64,000 bases of DNA, from positions 62,001 through 126,000 of the forward strand of contig CAMYNM010000009.1 of assembly GCA_947259725.1 (NCBI GenBank), given 5' to 3'. The stretch is from CALZIK01 sp945787635 (GTDB lineage Bacteria > Acidobacteriota > Thermoanaerobaculia > Multivoradales > JAHEKO01). A program made the translations under genes and the position numbers. Under the pieces are notes generated by a model. It saw only the letters and a program-made list of their open reading frames with translations. It was not told the DNA's origin and ran no database searches. This document shows positions 8,847-15,238 of this stretch, one piece after another. Numbering within the stretch: the stretch's first letter is position 1; each line of letters begins with the position of its first letter.

Positions 8847-8868
8847 CGGTCGACACGGAGGTCGACCG
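8847..8868. repeat. Palindromic repeat, copy 5 (CGGTCGAC family)
   Basis: Perfect arms with spacer ACGGAG, as in copy 3. The left flank has diverged (ACAGGAGA instead of ATCAGATT) and the right flank is CCACAAGG. Confidence 0.78.
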
Positions 8869-8882
8869 CCACAAGGTCCCTC

Positions 8883-8922
8883 AGCAAAACCAGTCGGGAG
8901 GGGACACCAGGGAATGGTGTCC
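8883..8922. repeat. REP-like element with hairpin, copy A; likely sufT terminator
   Basis: AGCAAAACCAGTCGGGAGGG and the following GGACA closely match the element at 17554. Inside it, GGACACCA (8902-8909) and TGGTGTCC (8915-8922) form a perfect 8-bp stem with loop GGGAA. The stem is 7 bases beyond the sufT stop on the minus strand, so it can serve as a transcript-end hairpin, although no T-run follows. Confidence 0.6.
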
Positions 8923-8929
8923 ACGATGG

Positions 8930-9469
8930 CTACATGAAGCCGAGCTGGAGCTTCGCCGCCTCGGTCATCATGTTCTGATTCCAGGGCGGATCGAGCACCA
9001 CCTCGACGTCGGCTGTGTCGACGTCCGGGAGGTCCTCGATTCGGTTCTTCACGTCGGTTGCGAGAACCGGTCCCATCCCACAACCTGGAGCGGTGAGGGT
9101 CATCTTGATCGTGACGTCGGAGTGCTCCGGACCCTTCTCGTGGAGCTGGCAGTCATAGACGAGGCCCAGGTCCACGATGTTGACCGGAATCTCCGGGTCG
9201 TAGCATTTCTTGAGCTGCGCCCAGACCCGGTCCTCCAGAGAGCCTTCCGCCAGTTCCGTTACCCGATCCTTCGGTGGCTCCTTGCCGATGGCGTCGGCGT
9301 TCTTTTCGTCGATGCGAAACATCGCGCCGCGATCGGTCATGATCGTGAAGCTTCCTCCCAGCTCCTGCGTGATCCAGACTTCTTCGCCTTGAGGAATGGT
9401 GACGTCGATACCGTCCGGAATCTGGATCGCCGGAACCTCGCGTGCGATCGTGGTGCGTTCGTGAGCCAT
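8930..9469 (-). CDS. sufT: SufT-like Fe-S cluster assembly protein (MIP18/DUF59)
   Basis: A 179-residue protein. Residues about 75-175 form a MIP18/DUF59 domain (LEDRVWAQLKKCYDPEIPVN, IVDLGLVYD, and MTLTAPGCGMGP with the conserved Cys), preceded by the roughly 70-residue extension typical of bacterial SufT. Members help mature Fe-S proteins in the cytosol. The ATG at 9469 has a strong AGGAGG site ahead of it. It stands alone, with no suf or isc genes nearby. A REP-like hairpin follows its stop. Confidence 0.87.
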   Translation of the reverse strand: MAHERTTIAREVPAIQIPDGIDVTIPQGEEVWITQELGGSFTIMTDRGAMFRIDEKNADAIGKEPPKDRVTELAEGSLEDRVWAQLKKCYDPEIPVNIVDLGLVYDCQLHEKGPEHSDVTIKMTLTAPGCGMGPVLATDVKNRIEDLPDVDTADVEVVLDPPWNQNMMTEAAKLQLGFM

Positions 9470-10003
9470 GCTTCCTCCTGGATAGGGAGTATACGGCGAG
9501 CCGCCGCGGGAACAGTGGGCGGCGGCCGCTTGGAGGCACCCGATGGCCGAGGCGCCGCCTGAAGCCGCCTTTTGCGGGTCCGCGCCGATTATCTGTCAGG
9601 AAAACGATGCCAGCGGAAATGTATATAGAGCGTGGCCGAAGTGTCGAGGTGAATGGTGGTGCGGGGAGGTCCCGTTCCCGGTTGGCTGATGCATCTGGTC
9701 TACCCTTGTGAGAAGGGAAGTAAGGTTAGATGAATCAATGCGTGGTTGAGCTTCTCTCTCTGACGAGAGGGATGGGAAATGGTTTTGGTGACGAGAGGGA
9801 TGGGAAATGGTTTTGGTGGGCGGAACCTCCCGTGTGCACCATAAGTTAAGCCGGCAACTCCCCCGGCTGATTCACTCTACCTGACACGAGCGTCGAAACG
9901 CAAAAAGATTACTCGTTCTCTATAGTTCCCTATCTATTTGTAATTTCCGTCGGATGGCGCCAGGCGGCGGGGCGGGCTTCGTTCCGGTGATAGGGTCCCG
10001 CGC
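9470..10003. other. 534-base gene-free region, lower GC, with tandem duplication
   Basis: No credible reading frame occurs. From about 9590 to 9950 the base composition is visibly richer in A and T than the neighbouring genes. It holds the 28-bp tandem duplication at 9761, a small CTCTC/GAGAG hairpin near 9756-9769, an AGCCGG/CCGGCT hairpin around 9849-9868 and a GGGAGGTCCC stretch near 9665. A structured RNA or the remnant of a mobile intron is possible, but I recognise no known RNA family. Its right end must contain the promoter of the dipeptidase gene. Confidence 0.6.
9761..9816. repeat. Exact 28-bp tandem duplication
   Basis: The 28-base unit beginning TGACGAGAGGGATGGGAAAT at 9761 is repeated without change at 9789. 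Only about two units are present. It lies in the centre of the non-coding region. Confidence 0.9.
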
Positions 10004-11230
10004 ATGCTGAAAAAGTCGCCGCCTGCCTGGCTGTCGTCGATGGTTCTCTTGGCTCTGGCTTGCGATTCCGGTCCGCCTCGGGCGACGTCAGAGGACGTGA
10101 AAGCTCGCGCGGAGAGGCTGGCCCACGAGTTCCTCCTGGTCGACACCCACATCGACGTGCCCTACAGGCTCGCCGATGGCGGTGACGAAGACCTTTCCCA
10201 GCGCACCGACGGGGGGGACTTTGACTACCCGCGCGCGATCGCAGGTGGTCTGGACGTGGCGTTCATGTCGATTTACGTACCGGCCTCTTACCAGGAGACC
10301 GGCGGCGCGAGAGACTACGCGGACAGCCTGATCGACATGGTCCAGGGCTTCGAAGGGCGCTGGCCGGGCAAGTTCCGAGTGGTTCACGACACGGAGGAAG
10401 TTGGCGCGATCTCAGCCGGAATCATCGGTCTCGCACTCGGTATGGAAAACGGCGAGCCGATCGAAGGTGATCTCGAAAACCTGCGACACTTCTACGATCG
10501 CGGCATTCGCTACATCACGCTCACCCATTCAAAGAACAACCACATCTGCGATTCCTCGTATGCAAAAGAAGCAACCTGGAACGGGCTGAGCCCGTTCGGG
10601 CGCGAGGTCGTCGGCGAGATGAACCGCCTGGGCATCATGATCGACATCTCTCATCTTTCGGATGCCGCGGCCGAGCAGGTGCTGGCGCTGAGCTCGACCC
10701 CGGTGATCGCTTCGCATTCCTCGGTGCGCGCGTTCACTCCGGGCTTCGAGCGCAACATGAGCGACGAATTGATCGTCAAGCTGGCCGAGCGCGGCGGCGT
10801 GATTCAGATCAACTTCGGGTCGTCGTTCCTGACCGAAGAAGCCAACACCCACAGTGCGGCCACCTGGGAGGCGGCCGCGGCCTACGCCGAGGAGAACGGG
10901 CTCGACTCGGACAGCCCAGAGGTGGAGGAGTGGGTCGCCGAGTACCGCCGCGAATTTCCGCTTCGGCTGGCCACTATCGAGGATGTCGTTGATCACATCG
11001 AGCATGTGATCGCCCTGGTGGGTATCGACTATGTCGGCCTGGGCTCGGACTTTGATGGCGTCGGCCCGACCCTTCCCGAAGGGCTCGAGGACGTCTCTCG
11101 GTTTCCGAATCTGATCCAGGCACTCCTCGAGCGAGGCCGCTCCGAGGAGGACATCGAGAAGATCTGCGGCGGCAACCTGATGCGGGTTTGGCGAAGCGTC
11201 GAGACCGCCGCGAATCCGCTGCCTGTGTAG
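10004..11230 (+). CDS. M19 membrane dipeptidase lipoprotein
   Basis: A 408-residue peptidase of the renal (membrane) dipeptidase family, a zinc enzyme cleaving dipeptides. A short N-terminal hydrophobic stretch ends in lipobox LALAC, so Cys20 is probably lipidated. The metal ligands fit the family: His49 and Asp51 in DTHID, Glu in GLALGMENG, His in IDISHLS and His in VIASHSS. LVGIDYVGLGSDFDG near the C-terminus is also characteristic. The length matches family members. It faces the Lrp/AsnC regulator gene tail to tail. Likely role: periplasmic peptide uptake or recycling. Confidence 0.9.
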   Translation: MLKKSPPAWLSSMVLLALACDSGPPRATSEDVKARAERLAHEFLLVDTHIDVPYRLADGGDEDLSQRTDGGDFDYPRAIAGGLDVAFMSIYVPASYQETGGARDYADSLIDMVQGFEGRWPGKFRVVHDTEEVGAISAGIIGLALGMENGEPIEGDLENLRHFYDRGIRYITLTHSKNNHICDSSYAKEATWNGLSPFGREVVGEMNRLGIMIDISHLSDAAAEQVLALSSTPVIASHSSVRAFTPGFERNMSDELIVKLAERGGVIQINFGSSFLTEEANTHSAATWEAAAAYAEENGLDSDSPEVEEWVAEYRREFPLRLATIEDVVDHIEHVIALVGIDYVGLGSDFDGVGPTLPEGLEDVSRFPNLIQALLERGRSEEDIEKICGGNLMRVWRSVETAANPLPV

Positions 11231-11251
11231 GAATCGAGCCGGCGAGCGGCC

Positions 11252-11743
11252 CTAGCTGTCCTCGGAGCCCGTCTCGGAGTCCATTCGGCGCTCGAACTCG
11301 AGCTCGAGCCAACGGCCTCGGACGAGCGGTCCGAGAACGATGCAGGTGCGCGTGGAGGCGACGGTCTCGATGGATCCGAAGCCGTTTTCGAGGACGCCGG
11401 CCAGCGCCGCGGTGTCCTGGGCGCGCACCTTGACCAGAAACGCGTCGTCGCCCGTTATCTTGCCTACTTCCTCCACGTGCTCGAGCTCGGCGAGCTGACG
11501 GAAGGTCTGGTCTCGCCGTCCGGGATCGTTGTCCTTGACGAAGACGTAGGCGAGCACCTCAAATCCGAGGACGGCCGGGTCGAAGTCCGCACGGTACCCG
11601 ACCACGACGCCGGAGGCCTCGAGCTTCCTGAGGCGCTCGCCGACGGCCGCGGCCGTCAGCCCGACGAATCGGCTCATTTTCGCCTTGGAGATTCGGCCGT
11701 CCTTCTCGAGGAGCGCGAGAATCTTGAGGTCGGTCAGGTCCAT
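11252..11743 (-). CDS. Lrp/AsnC-family transcriptional regulator
   Basis: A 163-residue regulator. Residues 1-55 form the AsnC-type helix-turn-helix (LTDLKILALLEKDGRISKAK, then TAAAVGERLRKLEASGVV), and residues about 65-140 the RAM ligand-binding domain (VLAYVFVKDN, VEEVGKITGDDAFLVKVRA). The ATG at 11743 is the first residue expected in the family. Such proteins form octamers and respond to amino acids. Its neighbour is a dipeptidase gene, so control of peptide or amino-acid use is plausible but not shown. The acidic C-terminal tail (about 20 residues) is an addition. Confidence 0.9.
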   Translation of the reverse strand: MDLTDLKILALLEKDGRISKAKMSRFVGLTAAAVGERLRKLEASGVVVGYRADFDPAVLGFEVLAYVFVKDNDPGRRDQTFRQLAELEHVEEVGKITGDDAFLVKVRAQDTAALAGVLENGFGSIETVASTRTCIVLGPLVRGRWLELEFERRMDSETGSEDS

Positions 11744-11774
11744 GATCGCCCTGAGCTCTTGGCCTTCGCAGAAC

Positions 11775-12713
11775 CTACTGCGAACGCCTCACATAGTACG
11801 AGTCCCAGGTCACGGTCCAGGTCTTGCCGCCGTCGGTCGAGGCCTCGGCCATCTGGCGGACCTTGCCGGTGGTGATTCGGGTCCAGGTCCATCGACTTCG
11901 GTCCGGCAGATCCGGATCGCTTTCCAGGATCATCGATCCGTTCCGGAAGGTGCCCTCGAGATTCGGCCAGTTGGCGATCCTGCCGGTGTTGTCTCTGAAG
12001 ATCTGGGTCCATGTCTCGTCGACATCGTCAAAGTAGTTGAGCGACAGTCCCTTGTGGCCGCTCTGGGACTCCCACTCCTCTAGAACCAGGCACCCGTCCA
12101 GAGAGTTGCTGATCAGGTTGTGTCCGACGACCTGACCCTGAGGGTTCTCCACGTCCCAGTCGCCGATCCAGAAGTCGAACTGGCGAAACTCGTCCGCGGT
12201 GCACGGGAGCAGCTGCTGGATGGCCTCCTGGAATCTCGAGTCCGTTCGCAGCCAATCGAACTCCGAATTGGCTTGCAGCCGCTGCGCGAGGCCTCTTGAC
12301 GAGCCGAGAGCCACCAGCTCGGAGAGAGTCTCGAAGGTCGCCGGCTCCTTGGCCCTCGCCTGCGCCCGGGCGATGCCGTAAAGAGCCGGCCCCGCGGCGT
12401 AGCCGAGGTCGATCGCTTTTCGATAGGCGGCAACCGCCCGGGAGCTCGCGTTGCCGGTCTCGAGGGTCGCGAGGGCGAACCTGAACCAGGCCGTGGCGTC
12501 CTCGGGCCGGCCCTCGGTCAGAGCCTCGTAGAGGGGGAGGGCCGTCTTCCAGTCGCCCGCCCCGAAGGCTACGTTGGCGTCCGCTTCCACTTGTTCCAGG
12601 TGAGTCGCGTCCGTTGTGCCCGGGGTCGCCTCGGCGCCTCGGTCTCCGACGAGCGTCATCGACAGGAGAAGCAGTGCGGCGCTGGCGACGTTGGTCGAGG
12701 GTCTGTGGTTCAT
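11775..12713 (-). CDS. Exported TPR and DUF1579-like protein
   Basis: A 312-residue protein. Residues 1-30 look like a signal peptide (SAALLLLSMTLVG). Residues about 40-160 contain TPR-like helices (AFGAGDWKTALPLYEALTEG; PEDATAWFRFALATLETGN). From about residue 190 a lipocalin-like DUF1579-type domain begins with FDFWIGDWDVENP. The frame opens at 12782, but the ATG at 12713 has GGGAGGAG upstream and starts the signal peptide. Function unknown; the C-terminal beta domain often occurs in exported proteins that may bind small ligands. It follows the Lrp gene's 5' side with 31 bases between and the same orientation. Confidence 0.72.
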   Translation of the reverse strand: MNHRPSTNVASAALLLLSMTLVGDRGAEATPGTTDATHLEQVEADANVAFGAGDWKTALPLYEALTEGRPEDATAWFRFALATLETGNASSRAVAAYRKAIDLGYAAGPALYGIARAQARAKEPATFETLSELVALGSSRGLAQRLQANSEFDWLRTDSRFQEAIQQLLPCTADEFRQFDFWIGDWDVENPQGQVVGHNLISNSLDGCLVLEEWESQSGHKGLSLNYFDDVDETWTQIFRDNTGRIANWPNLEGTFRNGSMILESDPDLPDRSRWTWTRITTGKVRQMAEASTDGGKTWTVTWDSYYVRRSQ

Positions 12714-12987
12714 GCGAGGGCTCCTCCCGGCTTTACGATTAACTTTATGATGGAGAAGACGGCAAAACTCAATTGTTTCCATAGATAATCCGTATTGTAG
12801 CTATGGATAATGTCGGACGATAAGCGAATCGCCAGCTGATAGCAAGTCCCTTTCGAGCTGATGCCGGTGTCTCCCGCTCTGGATACGCTCGGGTGCCGAG
12901 CCCGCGGCGACCTTGCCGCCAAGACACGAGCCGCGTACACCGAGACTCGATTCGCCGCCCGCAAACGCGAGCCGGCGCGCCGCGCGG

Positions 12988-13740
12988 CTAGCCGGCCTTC
13001 TCCTCGACGTACCGCCTTCTGAGGTTCACCGGCCCTCTCCGAGCCCTTCTCAGTCTGAGGTTCAGCATCTCGACGAAGACCGAAAATCCCATGGCGAAGT
13101 AGATGTAGCCCTTGGGGATATGGAAGTGAAGGCCGTCGGCGATCAAGGCCGTACCGACCAGCAGAAGAAAGCTGAGCGCGAGCATCTTGACGGTGGGATG
13201 CGCCTCGACGAACTGGGAGAGTGATTTGGCGAAGACCATCATGAAGCCGACCGCGATGACGACCGCGATGACCATCACCGAGATGTGGCGAGCCATGCCG
13301 ACTGCGGTGATCACCGAATCGAGCGAGAAGACGATGTCGAGGAGCATGATCTGCACCAGGACCGAGCCGAACGAGGCCGCGACCGCCGCCGAACTGGATC
13401 CCTCCTCGCCCTCGAGCTTGTTGTGAATCTCGTGGGTGGCCTTGGCGAGCAGGAACAGCCCGCCGATCAGCAGGACGAGATCGCGCCCCGAGACCTCTTG
13501 TCCGAACAGGGAAAAGAGCGGGGCAGTGAGCTTGATGATCCAGGCGATCGAGAACAGCAGCGCGATGCGCATGATCATCGCCAGAGCGAGGCCGATCGTT
13601 CGCCCTTTGCCGCGCTGCTCGACGGAGAGCTTGCTGGTCAGGATCGAGATGAAGATGATGTTGTCGATACCCAGGACGATCTCGAGGGCCGTCAGCGTTA
13701 CCAAGGCGATCCAGGCCTCCGGCTCGAAAATCCACTCCAT
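12988..13740 (-). CDS. TerC-family integral membrane protein
   Basis: A 250-residue polytopic protein of the TerC family. EIVLGIDNIIFISIL and LDIVFSLDSVITAVGMA carry the paired conserved Asp residues in membrane segments. About seven hydrophobic spans are visible. Members are linked to metal-ion, notably manganese, export and tellurite resistance. GGGGAG lies ahead of the ATG. A 16-base palindrome is found about 40 bases upstream. I looked for a yybP-ykoY manganese riboswitch, common before such genes, and did not see one. The 274 bases between this gene and the DUF1579-like gene show no gene. Confidence 0.88.
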   Translation of the reverse strand: MEWIFEPEAWIALVTLTALEIVLGIDNIIFISILTSKLSVEQRGKGRTIGLALAMIMRIALLFSIAWIIKLTAPLFSLFGQEVSGRDLVLLIGGLFLLAKATHEIHNKLEGEEGSSSAAVAASFGSVLVQIMLLDIVFSLDSVITAVGMARHISVMVIAVVIAVGFMMVFAKSLSQFVEAHPTVKMLALSFLLLVGTALIADGLHFHIPKGYIYFAMGFSVFVEMLNLRLRRARRGPVNLRRRYVEEKAG

Positions 13741-13779
13741 TGCTTACTCCCCGTCTCGGAATCCCGGAGGAGCCACGGC

Positions 13780-13795
13780 CTACCCCCCGGGGTAG
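13780..13795. promoter_or_regulatory. Palindrome upstream of the TerC gene, possible operator
   Basis: CTACCCC, CC, GGGGTAG is a perfect 7-bp inverted repeat 40 bases before the TerC start codon. Its place between divergent genes fits an operator or 5' leader hairpin. No regulator can be named. Confidence 0.3.
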
Positions 13796-13879
13796 TTTCG
13801 TCGCCTAGCCCCGAGTGAGATCGGGACCTAGCCGGCCGTGCTTGTCAAATGGTAGTACGGCCCATATGGTAGGTCACGC

Positions 13880-14365
13880 ATGATGGAACTGGCCAAGCGT
13901 TTCCGGCGAGCGATTCTGCTAGGCGGAGGGGCCGCCCTGGTGGTCCTTCACCTCGGCATTCTCTGGCGCCGGGTCGTGGACGGCACCTTCCTCTCGCCGC
14001 AGGTCGTGGCGCAGTGGGGCGTCGCCGGCCTGCTAGTGGTGACCGCCGTGGTGCTGCGGCGCCGCGGGGTGAGCCTGCTTCGAGGCCGGTCGGCCATCGC
14101 GTTCTGGATTGTCGTGGCCCTGATGCACGGCATGGTCGCGCTTCCGGGCGGCCCCGGCTTCGTGGGCGTCCTCAACACCGCGCCGGCGACGGTTGCCCTG
14201 CCCTTGAGCCTTTGTCTGGTGACAGGCGCCCTGGTCCTCCTGGTCGTCCTCAGTGCACGGCCGAGGCCGAGCCTGCTTCACTTCGGTCCGCGTCACGCTC
14301 CGCTCAGCCTGGCCTTTCCCGCCGGGCTTCCGCCGGCGATCTCCCCGCGCGCCCCCCCGGCCTGA
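13880..14365 (+). CDS. Hypothetical membrane protein with four spans
   Basis: A 161-residue protein I do not recognise. Four hydrophobic segments are clear: LLGGGAALVVLHLGILW, VVAQWGVAGLLVVTAVVL, AIAFWIVVALMHGMVAL and ALPLSLCLVTGALVLLVVL. Met or Cys residues fall within or near three of them. The C-terminal 30 residues are Pro-rich and probably cytosolic. It lies 125 bases ahead of another membrane protein and just upstream of a TonB receptor, so a role in metal or haem uptake is possible from context only. Confidence 0.6.
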   Translation: MMELAKRFRRAILLGGGAALVVLHLGILWRRVVDGTFLSPQVVAQWGVAGLLVVTAVVLRRRGVSLLRGRSAIAFWIVVALMHGMVALPGGPGFVGVLNTAPATVALPLSLCLVTGALVLLVVLSARPRPSLLHFGPRHAPLSLAFPAGLPPAISPRAPPA

Positions 14366-14490
14366 TCCTCACCGGATTTCTCGAGGTGAAGATCCCCGCG
14401 GTTGCCGCGGCGGAGACCGATGCGTCGAGCCGCTGGACGGCGGCGGGCGCATCAGCCAAACCCTGCTCCTGAAAGGAGCCCGAGAGGACG

Positions 14491-15219
14491 ATGGCTGGAA
14501 GTGAGATCGATTCCACCCTGCATGGGCTGGTGCTGCGCCTGCCGGCGCTGACCACCGTCTGCGCTATCTGGTTCTGCTACGAACTGTTTGCCCGTTACCG
14601 GAGCAAGGGCGGAGGCCCGCACCTGCTCTGGTGGGGCATCGGCATGGCGACCTACGGCCTCGGTACCTTCACCGAAGCCGTGACCTCGTTCTTCGGCTGG
14701 CAGCCGATGGTGTTTCGCCTCTGGTATGTCGCAGGGGCGTTTCTGGGCGGCTATCCCCTCGCTCAAGGATCGATCTACCTGCTGATGAAGCGGCGCTTCG
14801 CGAACGCCTCTGCCTGGATCGTGTGCAGCCTGATCGCGATCGCCTCCGTCTTCGTGCTTTTGACCCCGCTCGACGTCGGCCTGGCCGAAACACACCGGCT
14901 TTCGGGCCGGGTAATCGAGTGGACCTGGATCCGGGGTATCAGTCCCTTCTTCAATCTCTACGCAGTTGCGTTTCTCGTGGGCGGTGCGATCCTGTCCGCC
15001 GTCCGATTCCGAACCAGCCCGAATCTCCGCCACCGGTACGTTGGGAACATTTTGATCGCGGTCGGCGCGATCCTTCCGGGTATTGGCGGCGCCATGACGC
15101 GCGCCGGCTATGTCGAGGTCTTGTACGTGACCGAGTTGGCTGGCCTGCTTCTCATTTATGCCGGATACCGGCTGAACGTCTCGAAAAGAGTCGTTCTCGA
15201 GCCGGTCCTCGCGGCGTGA
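14491..15219 (+). CDS. Hypothetical seven-span membrane protein
   Basis: A 242-residue polytopic protein with about seven hydrophobic segments, including LTTVCAIWFCYELFARY, LLWWGIGMATYGLGTF, AWIVCSLIAIASVFVLL and VLYVTELAGLLLIYAGY. GAAAGGAGCC and GAGAGGACG lie ahead of the ATG. The layout recalls sensor-type membrane modules or YhhN/histidine-kinase-like input domains, but no family is certain. It ends 19 bases before the TonB receptor start, so the two are likely co-transcribed. Confidence 0.68.
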   Translation: MAGSEIDSTLHGLVLRLPALTTVCAIWFCYELFARYRSKGGGPHLLWWGIGMATYGLGTFTEAVTSFFGWQPMVFRLWYVAGAFLGGYPLAQGSIYLLMKRRFANASAWIVCSLIAIASVFVLLTPLDVGLAETHRLSGRVIEWTWIRGISPFFNLYAVAFLVGGAILSAVRFRTSPNLRHRYVGNILIAVGAILPGIGGAMTRAGYVEVLYVTELAGLLLIYAGYRLNVSKRVVLEPVLAA

Positions 15220-15238
15220 CAGAAAGGTGATTCTCACT

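Larger units (their letters stand above)
8602..8929. other. Gene-free spacer holding a cluster of palindromic repeats
   Basis: This 328-base spacer separates the two minus-strand genes. About 8751-8838 is two direct units of 44 bases (each starting GAACATCAGATTCGGTCGAC), followed by a third, diverged unit to about 8875. Each unit carries one CGGTCGAC/GTCGACCG palindrome. A REP-like hairpin element follows at 8883-8922. Bases 8602-8750 show no convincing gene; the open frame there is the unlikely N-terminal extension of the aminopeptidase. Confidence 0.7.

Noticed and set aside
9607..9711. 34-codon open frame in the non-coding island
   Set aside because: No ribosome-binding site, no similarity and codon use unlike the neighbours.
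13741..13879. Manganese (yybP-ykoY) riboswitch ahead of the TerC gene
   Set aside because: GGGGAGTA occurs only as the ribosome-binding site next to the ATG; the paired helices of the aptamer could not be found.
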